Source of the DNA: Hymenopellis radicata
Lineage: Eukaryota; Basidiomycota; Agaricomycetes; Agaricales; Physalacriaceae
Length of the DNA: 64,000 nucleotides
Assembly: GCA_015501595.1 (NCBI GenBank)
Contig: JADNRX010000121.1
Coordinates: forward strand, 62,001 to 126,000
Reading direction: 5' to 3'
Part shown: positions 13,801 through 26,733 of the stretch, one piece after another
Position numbering within the stretch: position 1 is the stretch's first letter
Layout: the number at the start of each line of letters is the position of its first letter
Made by a program: the position numbers and the translations under genes
The notes under the pieces: model-generated
The model's input: only the letters and a program-made list of their open reading frames with translations
Told to the model about the DNA's origin: nothing
Databases searched by the model: none

Positions 13801-14043
13801 CCCCATCCTAACGATACACTTCCAATACCGCAGCCCCAGTACAATTACGGCGCCGGAGGCTTGCCCACGGATACCCCCTTGTTCTCAGGAAAACTGAACG
13901 AGGACCACTCGTTTGCGAACGACCTATCATTCGACAGCAATATGTCAACGGATGTCAACGACGGATCAAGTAGCGATACGTTCCTCCGGCTACTCGACCA
14001 GTTCTCGTCGAGATACGTCGGATTTCCAGATGCAGGACATTGA
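10865..14043 (+). CDS. Zn2Cys6 transcription factor with fungal-specific regulatory domain
   Basis: Nuclear DNA-binding regulator, target unknown. The start (MAPSYVQFSNKEK) was chosen because it leads straight into the zinc cluster. The cluster is spread over three small exons: CAECRR / LKLKCDKQIPCGSC / LRRGCDSICPTG. A linker and coiled coil follow (VEEMGERIKALEQAIEQF). The middle homology region starts around YFGSTAGTE and runs through LPPKPRAWTLCETYLQN, GTLLDLTAPPYSPEADNYF, RRKLFWELYTYD and VHRSYF-like helices to about 13.5 kb. The tail is proline- and acid-rich and ends SRYVGFPDAGH. At least ten short introns; individual boundaries after 12.3 kb are approximate. The layout resembles the XlnR/'fungal_trans' regulators, but the regulated pathway cannot be told from context. 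Confidence 0.88.
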
Positions 14044-14220
14044 AGCGTTTCCGGGGCCCTGGTTTTCTTTCCCCGACCAGGCTGAGAATCAGAGTAGTGC
14101 AAGTGGGAATTCTGGCGGGTACCAACCAATTCCATTCGCATAGGACTGTAATTCCCATCTGTATCATACACGCACTATGGATAATAAGTCAAGTACAAGG
14201 TTTGCCGTACTTGTACAATT

Positions 14221-15345
14221 TTATTCGGGGTGACGCCAAACTTTACACGTCCCATCAGCGCTGGCTGTGATCATCTCACCTGCATCGGTTGGGTGGTGCT
14301 CAGTCCACGTTATCACCTTGTCGTGTACCTTTGGTGGCGGATTGGGTTGCATCAAGTGCGACTGCAAAAGAATTGTTAGATCGGAACAAAGACTGAACAT
14401 CTCTCTTACATCGAGAAGATCCCATTCCCAGACCTGGCCATTTTCATCACCACAAACAATGTTGGCTTCGCCGTGTCCGAAGCATCCCCGAATACGATAT
14501 GATTTGTTGACATGGCCAGTAAATTTATTGAGCATCTTGCCCGTCGACATGTCCATCAGCCTCAACGTCGAGTCGGGGGTTGTTACGAGTACGGTCTGGC
14601 CATCCTGAGTTGGAACGACAGACACCACAGGCTCTGAACACAGTTGAGCGATAGATATGTTGGATGGGAATAATTTGGTACCTCCAATAAAGTCCGACCG
14701 CAGTTCGCCTTTGCGCAGGTCGTATGTGCGAACATGTCCATCCGTGGAACCGGTAATAATTGTTGTAGAATCTATGCAGACAGTCTGAACAGCATCGCGG
14801 GCTTCCTCCAGTATCTGTATAGGCGCTCTGTTTTGTGCTCGGAGGTCCCACAATCGAACAGTAGCGTCAAATGAGCCTAGACACGCTGTTAATAGAGGTA
14901 GAAGGTGACAGTAATAGATACACACCACTGGCGACTACACTAGCATCTTCATTGAGTTCGACGACATTTATCTTGCTCATATGGCCGGGCAATCGTCGCG
15001 TTGTGACGCCAGTAGCAACGTCCCAGATGAACACGGAACGGTCTCCTCCAGAAGACGCGAATTTGGCATTGTCATGCGCGCTGTGTATCGAATTCAAAAA
15101 CCGGAGATTTCCCAGCAAATAGGCGAGACCAACACGCTGATGGACAAGACTTCGTATCCATGCGATGCGAACGCCTTGATTTCGGTGCCTAGATTCGCAT
15201 TCCACAGGCGGATGGTGCGGTCCTGTCCTCCAGTAAGGATGTATTTCGCGGTGCCCTTAGCGTAGCGGGCGACATGGACAGGACCTTTGTGGCTGGCGAG
15301 TGTAACATGCAGAGAACGGGCGAGCGCGCCTCGAGAGGGAGCCAT
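14221..15345 (-). CDS. WD-repeat protein WDR83/MORG1 family
   Basis: Seven-bladed WD40 scaffold. In animals WDR83 binds MAPK components and also associates with the spliceosome. Four exons; introns are read after VLSIS (phase 2, donor GTTGGT), within ASG/SFDATVRLWD, and after WEWDLLD (donor GTAAGA). WD signatures include TGGQDRTIRLWN, SSGGDRSVFIWDV, SFDATVRLWDLR, GSTDGHVRTYDLR, STLRLMDMSTGK, CGDENGQVWEWDL and ASADGTCKVWRHPE at the C-terminus. The order and the phrase ILEEARDAVQTV are typical of WDR83, not of generic WD proteins. The start codon abuts the F-box gene on the other strand. Confidence 0.9.
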
Positions 15346-15391
15346 AATGGTGGTGGTAGCAAGTCAAGGAGTAAACCTGCCTCTTGCGATC

Positions 15392-17054
15392 ATGTCGAAG
15401 CACCGACTGTCGCCTGCTCCACTACCACCGCCAAAACGGCTACATGCTGCTGGGGGATCTCATGTCGTCTCTTTACCCGGAATAACATTTGAGTCGGCGT
15501 TGTACGACGAGCTCATCCTCTGCATATTCTCCCATCTCTCCTGGGTCGATCTCTGTGCGACCCAGTCCACAAGCAGAAACTGGGCCCGGCTAGCTGCAGA
15601 CAACGAGCTATGGAGAAATCTGTATCTCAAAGTGTACGGTCGCGCTCGGCTGCGGGGTGCTCGCGGGTTCATTGGGCGCACAGACGGTCGGGAAGTGCGT
15701 GCGCTCCCCGGACGAGCCAAGACAGAGGACCACAAGGATTGGAAGTGGATGTTTCGCATAAGCTCCAACTGGCGGACAGGTAGGCAGGCTCTCGCGGCTG
15801 TCATGTAGAATGCGATTTACAACATGCCAAGGCCGGTGTTCTGTTGAATCCTCTGGAGATAACGGTCCTCTCTTTTCCCCAGCTCCCTCTCACGAGCAGG
15901 AAGGCATGCATATATTGTTGGCCGGGCCAATTATTGTTCTGGCGTCGTCCAGAGAATCTCTGGCATGCGAAATTCATCTACATGGTGCTACGGGGATCAA
16001 GCACATTCTACCATGCTTATCTTCGCGTCCTGGGACACCCACGAGAGTCACCGCACTATGTCTCGACCAGTCTTCTCCTGTATCCGGGGATGTGAGACTG
16101 GCTGCTTTCCTTTCCACTGGAGAATTTACGATATTCCACATCAATCATAACCATCTTGCTTCCTCCATTCCCAAGGTCACCTATGTGCCCTCAAGCTTTG
16201 GCCGGAATTTCCGATCCCTTTCTTCCGTGACAAACGCGGTCTACCACCACCCACTCCTAATCTCCCTGTCTGAAAACTTTTCTCTGTCCATGTACGATGT
16301 GTCGTCTGATAATGTCGTCCATACACAAACTCTCACCTCCTTCTCATCCTATCCTCCTGCCTCACTAGTCCTGTCAACCCCAACCTCATCCACGTACAAG
16401 CTAGTTCTCGCGTATGGCATCCATGTATATCCCAAGCATTGGTCTGTTGGCGCAACAGAGCTAGTCATTGCCGGACGTGAACCCACCATTACGCGTTCGT
16501 CGATGCTCGAAGCTGAGCACGAGCCCATGACGGTCATCTCCACGCGTACCATTCGGTCATTCGATATCCCGTCCGGCTGGATTGACGAGCGCAAGCTGCA
16601 AAGTATTCGCGACCAATGGAGCCGCAAGGTTTCAGCCATCTCGGATACACAGACTGATGGCAAATGGGTCGTGCTCGCTCCCACAGAAGACCGGACAATA
16701 GACCATCCGCTGGTGGCATCGGCAATGTACTCGCCGACAACGTTGCAGCTCTATCGTCTCTCGCTCCCGACAACCGCCTCCGTAGCGTCCGGACAGGCAA
16801 AGTTGACGTTTGTCAGAAACTTGCATGGTCAAACGGGTCCAGTCACTTCTCTGGCACTTGCGGATGGCCGATGCGTGAGCCTAGGGCTGAACGGTGGCGT
16901 ATGGGTGTGGGATCTCGAGGCGGGCACTGGTGCACAGGTCTGCGAACCGTCAATAGATCCTGTCAGCACTCGTAAGTGCGCTCTTGTATTTGATGAACGA
17001 AGAGTGGTGACGGCGGGCGCGGATCGACTAGTTATTCGGAGATTTGATGTTTAG
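15392..17054 (+). CDS. F-box protein with C-terminal WD-like propeller
   Basis: Probable substrate receptor of an SCF ubiquitin ligase; substrate unknown. Two exons joined by an intron at about 15780-15831 (GTAGGC to AAG). The F-box is LYDELILCIFSHLSWVDLC with the usual following helices (RNWARLAADNELWRNLYLK). The rest contains weak beta-propeller strands, clearest near the end: GPVTSLALADG, SLGLNGGVWVWDLEAG and VVTAGADRLVIRRFDV. Start MSKHRLSPAPLPPPKR at 15392 is preferred. An in-frame ATG at 15347 would add 15 residues and put the start one base from that of WDR83. Confidence 0.85.
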
Positions 17055-17179
17055 TTTCTGACAGTCTGCTCTGATTTATTGTTTTCTATTCTGTAACACC
17101 TGTACATTTAGATTCTTATATGTAGTCTAGTTGGATTCACGCGTTCCAGTCTCGACGTTCTTAAGCTAAAGCAGCAGTA

Positions 17180-17654
17180 CTACTGCAGTGCGGCCATGCC
17201 GGAGTTCCACTCCTCGAGATCGACGATCCCGCCACAATTGCCCACATGTATGGCACGCAGCACGAGGTGCATATTAACACAAGTTCGCGACTCTTCCAGT
17301 GTAGGAACTCGATCCTGAAAACCTGTAAATCTTTACACTCTGTTTCTACTGGATTTGCCGTACCGCGGTTCTCTGGAGATCGCCTATGACCATCACGGTG
17401 CCAAGTCGTTCTCGGACCCACGAGTCCAAGCAGCTAGTCACGTCGACCAACAGTCCAATGGTCCCATCGACGATAATAATCGTGCCGGTTATCGCGTCAT
17501 AGGATAGCAGTCTAGAAGACCCATCTTATTATCACCCTTCAGTACTGTCCAATACACGTGCCCACCTTCCTGCAACACGAAGTTTTCTGCCAACGAGACT
17601 GTCTTTCACGTCTGCCAGGGAAGTGGGCAATGCGGAATCAGGAAGCTGAGACAT
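17180..17654 (-). CDS. TEN1: Ten1-like telomere OB-fold protein (CST complex)
   Basis: Small gene of three exons (17566-17654, 17364-17511, 17180-17314) joined by a 54-nt and a 49-nt intron, giving 123 residues. Ten1 is the smallest subunit of the Cdc13/CTC1-Stn1-Ten1 complex that caps telomeres and helps fill-in synthesis. The spliced protein shows the OB-fold order of the family: MSQLPDSALPTSLAD, then KLRVAGRLLSYDAITGTI, IIVDGTIGLLVDVTSCLD, SWVRERLGTVMVIGDLQ, a loop, and NMHLVLRAIHVGNC before a C-terminal helix EEWNSGMAAL. All splice sites are GT-AG, all junctions are in phase, and there are no internal stops. No single frame shows this gene, because each exon is under 150 nt. The family call rests on motif memory; an uncharacterised OB-fold protein is the alternative. 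Confidence 0.78.
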
Positions 17655-18198
17655 TTCACAGAAGCAGCATGGCCGTTCAGGTGTTTAGATTGCTGCGTTT
17701 TCGTGTAAAGTGGTGGTGGTGGTTAGTGTAACAGTCATTTCCAATACAGCGCGTGCTGTGCCTATGTAATGATCAGATGGATTAAGCTGCTATCTCGAGG
17801 GATCTGGTCCTAGGTCGGGCAATTTCGAGTGAACACGCAGTGCTATTATGGAGGGAAAGGGCGGTGTAGAATAGAGAATAAAGACCACAATAATGCTACT
17901 TTCCTTTGTTCTAATTGCCTTTGTTGTAAAAGGACCCAGGTAAGCAGTGTTGTCCCAATTAAGGTCCGTGTACATGATGCGGCACAATCTTGAATCTCTA
18001 TTTAACGCTTCCATCGTGTCCGTGTAGCGCATCCTCTCCTCGCCCGCCATCAAGCTCGTTGTTTGCAACAGCGACGCCATCTCATCCCCGACGACAACGA
18101 CGCCAACGGCAACTATCAATGCCATTGATGATGTCCTCAGACGTTCCCCATAACCCCATCGCCGCCCCACATTCATAGCATCCACTTCCCGCCGAGGC
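17655..18198. promoter_or_regulatory. divergent intergenic region
   Basis: 544 bp between the Ten1-like start (minus) and the next plus-strand gene. It must hold both promoters. A GTGGTGGTGGTGG run lies near 17710. Nothing else was recognised. Confidence 0.4.
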
Positions 18199-19462
18199 AT
18201 GCCCATCTCCGACCTACGCAGCGACCGCGAAGATACCCCAAGCACAGACGGCGAGCTACCGTCATCCAGACTCACGAGCATGCTCGGCCGCTACTGTCAT
18301 CTCCCTCCCTCTCCTGCTCGCGGTCGCAGCTTCGCCACATATCCTAACAGCCAGCCAATATTCACCGGGATGAAGGGCGTCTGGACACGCGGCCAATACT
18401 ATGTTCTATCTCCAGAGTTTCCTCTTGTTGAGCAAGCCATCGACTACGCTAATCGGCATTGGAAGTTACCCGCTGAGTTGGAGGACCTTACCCTCTACGT
18501 CCTCGCAGCACTTTCGGTCTCTCAGCGACCCTCTTTGCCATCACATTGGCTATTCTGGGGTGATGCTACGCGGGAAACCACAAAGACACGATGCAAGCAG
18601 GCACTAGGTGAGTCTCGTGGCGTCTGTGTTGAGAACGCTGTCTCATTCATATATCTAGACGCCAAACCGTGCACTGTCTACTTCACAGGTCCTATAATCG
18701 ACGACCATACTCTATCTCTCTACCATACACCGATCGTGGCACAAGGTGCTCAAAGATAAACCGTGGTATTCCCAGCTCGCCGCGAAGGCGCCTTCCGGCC
18801 CAGCAACGCGCAAGCGAAATCGCGAAGTGGTTGATACCTCCAATTCACCAGATGGCTCCGAGAATGGGTTTGCAGACGACTCTCTTCCGCCAGCCAAGCG
18901 AACCCGCATGACCAGGCGCAAGGCAGCAGAAGCTTCCATATCCCCATCCGTTAATGCAGAGCAGCCTATCACCCAAGCTGCGTCATCTTCGACACCTCCG
19001 CCAGCGCGCCGTGCTGGAAGGCCGCGTCGCGTCACACCCAAAGCGCAAACTCCCATTCCATCTGTCTCCAACACCGCGTCGTCAGAGGCTACCCTTTCCA
19101 TCCCATCATCAAGCCACCGATCGAGCTCGCAAACATCCGGCACAGTGGTTGGCTCAGGCTCAGATCGCGCTGAGTCCGAGTCCACGACAGTAGAACCTTC
19201 ACCGTCGCCCCGTAGCGGCGACAAGGACCTATCTGTAGACGTGTGTGGCGATGGCCCCCGTCGCTCTGGGAGAAACCGTGTGACGCCTCCTACGGAGGTG
19301 TTAAAGCCGTCTTACCGTACTGTTAGACCGAGGTCTACCCCTACTCCTGCGCCGCAGAAGATAGTGGAAGACGCGCCTACGCCGAGTATAACCGAGTCTG
19401 AAGCAGCCAATGTTGCGAAAGTTCCGGCGAAAGCGAAGCGCACAAAGGCGGCTCGAAAGTGA
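18199..19462 (+). CDS. unrecognised protein with basic, AT-hook-like tail
   Basis: I do not recognise the family. The N-terminal exon (from MPISDLRSDRED) has an ordered part: GVWTRGQYYVLSPEFPLVEQ, then AIDYANRHWKLPAELEDLTL. The C-terminal half is serine/proline-rich and basic with possible nuclear signals (PPAKRTRMTRRK) and an AT-hook-like core ARRAGRPRRV; it ends KAKRTKAARK. Introns are likely at 18608-18658 (GTGAGT to CTAG) and at about 18689-18755, the latter with a weak donor (GTCCTA) but correct phase into DKPWYSQLAAK. Without the second intron the frame would need a +1 correction. A nuclear, chromatin-associated protein is an inference from composition only. Confidence 0.55.
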
Positions 19463-21311
19463 CCGCCGTCATCTACCATCCACCCTTCATCCACATCATG
19501 TCTATCTTATTTCTCTATTAATCCTCGTCGCCTATTGCTATCTTGTTGTTGCCATCTCTTGGACACCTGTATATTATCATCTCTCTGTTGTACTTTCCTC
19601 CTCGTTATCCCCTGTAATGTACTTTTTAGTAGACCATATCTGGAGATTTTTATCTGGTTTGCACTCTATCTGATCCCACTCGTGGATGACGCGAAAAGTT
19701 GGGTCGCGTCGACGCTTCTAATTGGTCACGTGGGCGTAGATGATTTGCGGCTACTGCGATCGCAGCGATTTTGCTTTTGCTTCCGTGTTTGAACTCTCAA
19801 GTTTCCGTTGGAAAGTGTTCACCTTCCAGTGAACCTGCTACTGACTGTAGGTACACGAAAGGCTAGAATAGAAGGACTGTCTGCTATTACGTCTACGGCT
19901 GTCGACTGAGTCCTTGAGCGGTCGAATCATTACGGCCGCCTTTTCATATGCCCATAGATTTAGAACGTCAGATATACTCGGACCTCGGGGAGCGCGTCGT
20001 TTTGGGGTGGGAATGTCCAGAAGGTAGAGTCGGCTTATTTGGAGGCGTTTTCGTGGGTAACTTGCACAGTTGATTGCTGCGACTGTTTGTGGTGGCGGTC
20101 TTTGTTTCACACAGTGTTGCTAAGTAAAGGTCGTTATGGCACTCGCCGTAGCAGAGAATCTCACCTTTGGCTGATGAATCGTCGAGGTACAAGGTGCCAC
20201 TGGACGATAGCATGTGTATTCTCTGGGCGCTTTGCCTATGCCACGGGATTAACACGGGATGGAACTGGAAACTTGTTATAGGATAGCGTCGCGCTGGAGT
20301 GGAGACCGTATACATCGGGAGGATATATACATGGGCGGAGAATTCGCTGACGCGGGGTGGTGTATCAATAAATGACAAGCAGATGCCACACTGAGATTGA
20401 GTGATGATGACTCTATTAACCTACAATACAGCGTTTCGGGATGTCTTCGGTACCTGGCCGGTGTAAATGAGCCGACTGACTCGAGATGAGAGTGAACGCG
20501 ATCGTCGTGGGTTGAAGATAGAGGAGTCACACAGAGTACAAGGTTGTCGGTCTCGTCTCAGAGGCCGTGTAGCTCCAAAGGGAGAGTTGCGAGGGTGCTC
20601 GCTGGAGTGTCTAGAGTGCGGTGATCCGAGCAGACAGGCCAAACCCAATATCGGTGTCAGTAACTCCATTTTCGACGTCGAGTCTGTGACCGGACGGGCA
20701 TGTGGTGCACAGAATGCATCATCGAATGGAACATCCACAGGGGTGCGTGGGGGAAAATGGTCGGAGGAACGAATGGACGGAGGACGAGCATATGAACACA
20801 AGAATGGAGCACCTGGACAGGGATTCATTTGGAAGCCGTTCACTGGGAATTCTTCCAGGTGGGACGGAGGAAGGCGTCGAGTCCGGAGCCGGTTCCTGAT
20901 CGCGTCGCAGATTAGATTAGATGTATTTTTGCCTTTTATGAAACGGCGGGCGGCACAGCAACGAACACAGGTTGTCGGTGGGTAACAATAAGCGGGAAGG
21001 GCTGCTGTATTGTTGGGGGAACAACAGAGACGAACAAGAGCAGCAGAGAACAAGGGCGGCTGGGAACAAAAAACATGTCAATAGCTATGCAGGGAAGCGG
21101 CCGCGGAGATGGCCAGGTTGATGACTGAAGAGGCGGCTGATAAAGACCGTTGGTGAGTAGCAGCGTGAAACAGCAAGCACAAGTAAAGTATTAGCAGAGC
21201 ATTTAGGAAAGCCTAGTTGAGCCCAGTACCCACGCATTCGACAGCAACAGAGGCTTACCACGGACGTCACAGTGACTTATGTCACACGCATTTGCTTTGG
21301 GACCTACCATC
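19463..21311. other. long intergenic region without a supported gene
   Basis: 1.85 kb. Contains a palindromic CACGTG (19727-19732) preceded by ATTGG, an inverted CCAAT core; both are plausible regulator sites. Two long open frames overlap on opposite strands (20421-21053 minus, 20467-20985 plus). Neither shows a domain, a convincing start or splice signals, so I treat them as non-coding or as leader sequence of the next gene. Confidence 0.4.
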
Positions 21312-23156
21312 ATGGCATCTGTATCCCTTTCCCAGCGTTCCCAGCGCACAAAACGGTCGGTTTCCAGTCATTTATATTCGATTTCCTGCTCATTATTGGC
21401 GATATTCAGGACGTGGTCGAGAGAGCAGCTCCTCAGGCACCTCGAGGTCAGTCTGACCGTTCGGCTCCTGCTTCACTGCTAATCTGCTCCCTTGTCCAGC
21501 TATTCTCTGACTTTTCAGAGCATATCCTCCCCAATCTCCCACCTTCACCGCCAGCATCTCGCTCGTCGTCGCCTGCATTAGGGCAGAAGCGGAAACAGGA
21601 CACAACCTTTACGCAAGAACATCCCAAACGGCCTAGAACGGACTCCCAGTCTACCCGTTCCAGTCATCAGCCATCGATACCTCCGCCACAGCCTGCTCCT
21701 TCTGCGACCTCGAGACACAACCGCAACCCAAATGCATTCACCGCCACAAGAATGGAGCCGAGCGAGGAAGGCGAAGTCCGCGAGGATTTGCCGCTACCCC
21801 CGCCACCGCCGCCGCCGTCGGCCGCTCCAACGACGTCAGCCGAGCTCGACGGTGCTGTTGACTTTCGAATGCCTGTCCGCCGGCCAAAGCAGGGCCGTCC
21901 ATCGCTCCGACACTTTGACCTCATTCACGATCGCTACTACACTGCGGGCCGTCAACTCAAATACTCAGGTGATGCACGATTCTGGTCAACTTTTCCCTCA
22001 TCACATCGTGAATATCGCTCCCTCTCAAATCCTCCGCCCGCAAATTCTTCCTACCACAAGTACGGTGGTCTCATCGCCCGTCTCGAACTCGTCGATGCCT
22101 TGATTTGTTTCACATATGCCTTGTGGAACAAGGACTACAGCAGGCGTTGTTGCATTGTCGACTCCTGGACAACCACAACCGCCTTTCTCACTTGGTGTAA
22201 GACAAAGTGGCAAGCCGCAGAAGCTTCTACCGAGGGGGAGAAGGCACTTCTTGGTTTGATGTAAGCTTTCTTATCTCTTTCGTTTCCCTCATGGGCTGTA
22301 ATTCTGTCAACAGCTTCATGATTGAAGGTTTCATACACGCACGCAAGCTTGCCTATCATCACCGAAATCTCAATGTTGAGGTTGACAAGATAATCGACAA
22401 GGCTCGCAACGAGGTTGTCGCAAATATTGCGGTGGCAGAACGGGAAATGAGCACTCCTTCGGTGCAAGGCGCTAAGAAGCAGGGCACTCCCAGATGCTCC
22501 CTTCACCGGCAAGCATCGCTCCGACCAGCAGCGCCAATTCCACTCCCACGAGCCGCGATGGTGACACACCTAACCCCGATACCTCATCTGTACTTGCTGC
22601 ACCTCCTGCACAAGCCGCTCCTGGTCCTGCGCCTCACATCCGCATGGTCCCCACAAAATACACCAGATCCATTCCTCCTCACGTTGCTAACTCAGTTAAT
22701 TCCGTCACTGTGCCCGTCTCAGCGAACATGCTTGGTTCGATAAAGGACCACATGTCGATAATGTCGGCCACTATAGCCGCGTTCAATTCGGCACAACAGA
22801 CGCTCACCCTCCCAACGCTGCAAAAGTACTTTCCAAAGACCTTTGCACGCATGATGTACTCGACGTTATCACCAACGGACGAGCACGAAGTTGATATTGA
22901 GGACGATGAGGGGGAGCTATTTTGGCCTGGCCAGAGCACCAATGGGGAGGGTCTCGGCTGGGTTTGCCTCATGGGCCAGGCAATGCTCAGAGAGTTTGGG
23001 AAGACATACGGGTACAAGGGCTTAGCTGGTGTGGTCCCCAAGCCCGCACCAGAAGCACTCGAGAGCGTTAGCCGGTCCATCAGCCGAGGAGGTGCTTCTG
23101 GATCAACACCGCGCGGGTCTACGCCAGGAGGTCACACACCGACAGTATCGCGGTAG
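21312..23156 (+). CDS. unrecognised conserved-looking protein, NLS plus helical domain
   Basis: Start MASVSLSQRSQRTKR at 21312, then two introns (about 21358-21411, donor GTCGGT; 21447-21499, donor GTCAGT) lead in phase to TWSREQLLRHLELFSDFSEH. Next is a disordered segment with nuclear signals (LGQKRKQD, HPKRPRTDSQ) and a PPPPPPPPP run. A helical domain follows: HFDLIHDRYYTAGRQLKYSG, RLELVDALICFTYALWNK, LLGL/IFMIEGFIHARKLAYHH. The intron between its last two parts is 22261-22313. The helical repeat spacing faintly recalls the AF4/FMR2 C-terminal homology domain; this is only a suggestion. At the C run 22489-22491 the frame slips by -1 between GAKKQGTP and QMLPSPASIAP. The C-terminal part has an acidic patch (EVDIEDDEGELFWPG). 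Confidence 0.65.
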
Positions 23157-25038
<1,882 letters not shown>

Positions 25039-25194
25039 TTTGCGAGTCTTGAGGAGGGCGCTGAACGGGGCGTGCAGGTCTGTGCTACTGATTCTAGCCG
25101 TAAAAGTTAGACTTTCGGCACCCGGACTTTACCGATGGTCCTGTATAGCTGCTTAGTCAGAATGTGGCGTCGATAACTCGTATTTGATTACTGC

Positions 25195-26262
25195 TTATTC
25201 TGATGCGATATCGTATCTTGCACGTTCTTGCGCCTCATGTCGAAAGTACCGCTCACGTTCCAAAGCATCCTCTGCCTGCCTGCGTAGCTCACTCTCCCGA
25301 TGCATCTCCTCCAATGCATACAGCTCCATTCGCCGCGCTCGGTCGCGATCTTGCCGTAATTCTTCAATCTCTCTTTCTAGCTTTCTCCTCGTATCTCGTT
25401 CCCATGTTATCTCGTCCTCCAATTTCCTTTTCCTGGCTCGCACTTCAGAAAGCGTATCTGACGTCTGCGCGTGCCGATCTCGTAAAGCTTCGATTTCACG
25501 CTCCAAGATTTTATGATGAGATGCCTGTGCTCGTAGAGATGATGTTTGACGTATCTCTTGTGGTGCTGTCGGCGGAGAAGGAGCTCGGGATATCTTTGGC
25601 GGTACTGTCTCCTCGGACCGCCTGATACCTTTCACAGAAGCTGGATGATTTCCGGTAAACGTGCCATACACTTTCTGAAGCCATTTCCGCGCATTCGAAT
25701 GGTGTCGAGCTTCCTGCACTGCATCACCTTTGACGCGTCGTCCGAGATCCGTTTCGCAGCTGGACAGGAATAGAAAGACGGGCTTGAGAAGACCATCAGA
25801 GACCTTATGTTTGACCATTTCTGTCGATACAATGTCGCGTCAGTTATAGCTTTGAGATGCTGTGAACGATATTACCCTCCAGCATGGCAGTCATAACTTT
25901 GACTGCAGCAGGCGTGTTTCCGCTGCGCCGGTAATAAGCACCAACCAGGATCCAATTTCCGCGTTCGCTGGTCGTCAGTCTCAAGAGTTGTATGATCTCC
26001 AGTGGATCGGGACTGAGTGACTTGAGAGTGTACGAGAAGGACTCGCCGCAGAGCTGCAGCGTGATAGTAGTGTTATCGGTAGACAGCCCAGATCTATGAT
26101 GGGCGAATCAGGCGCTGCAGGACGTATTTCTGTCGCGACACCAGGGGAAGAATTGTCGAGAGGGCGTAACAGTCGCTGTAGTTGCTGCTTGGCGTCGCGT
26201 CCGACGCTGGGTGCTGTGCTATGTTGCTCGTCGACTATCATCTGATCAACTGCGTTATGCAT
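25195..26262 (-). CDS. unrecognised protein: helical repeat region plus C-terminal coiled coil
   Basis: I do not recognise the family. The N-terminal segment (MHNAVDQMIVDEQHS) leads to a structured region LQLCGESFSYTLKSLSPDPL and then two helices typical of TPR/HEAT-like proteins (RGNWILVGAYYRRSGNTPAA, AVKVMTAMLE). A short intron (GTAATA to ACAG) joins it to KPVFLFLSSCETDLGRRVK. The C-terminal 110 residues are a long charged coiled coil (REIEALRDRHAQTSDTLSEV, KRKLEDEITWERDTRRKLER). At the G run on the coding strand (26087-26089 on plus) the frame slips by -1 between SPIIDLG and LSTDNTTIT. The role is unknown; a scaffold or complex subunit would fit the shape. Confidence 0.65.
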
Positions 26263-26733
26263 AATCGACGCGCCTGGCAGTCATTCAAAACACACCTTTG
26301 GACGACGGCGAATGATTGGGGATGGGAGCAGGATAGCGAGCAAGACAGAACCCACATGTGAAGTGTGAAGAATGTGAAATGTCGCGCGGGGCGTCGATCA
26401 CTGTGGCGGCCCTCTGTTCTTGACTCTCACATCATCTCTGAGATCTGAAATTGACTCTGGCAATGATCTTCACAATGCGTCATCCCACCTTCAATTGTAA
26501 ACTCCCGCTTCAAACACCCTCGGTCTAATGTGGATTATCCGACTTGGAACTTCAACTGGCGATTGGGAGCCACTGGTGGGTACTATCCACGATGGCCTTG
26601 TACTGCCTTCCTGCGCAGTTACGTATGCTGTAAAGTAATCTTGCGGTTAAATAGCCGGTCTCATCTCCCCGTTCTCGTGATCACCAGCGCGATATAAAAC
26701 CCCATCACATCTAACCGATTGACAATAATCGCC
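26263..26733. promoter_or_regulatory. divergent promoter region
   Basis: 471 bp between divergent starts. On the plus side it ends with a TATA box and a pyrimidine-rich start-site region. Nothing further was recognised. Confidence 0.4.
26693..26698 (+). promoter_or_regulatory. TATA box
   Basis: TATAAA in the context GATATAAAAC, 35 nt before the ATG of the first secreted cysteine-rich gene. The short distance implies a very short 5' UTR. Confidence 0.55.

Noticed and set aside
20421..21053. Long minus-strand frame (210 codons) overlapped by a 172-codon plus-strand frame
   Set aside because: Low-complexity, Arg/Ser/Cys-rich translation in both, no domain, no splice context; open frames on both strands at once suggest base composition rather than coding.
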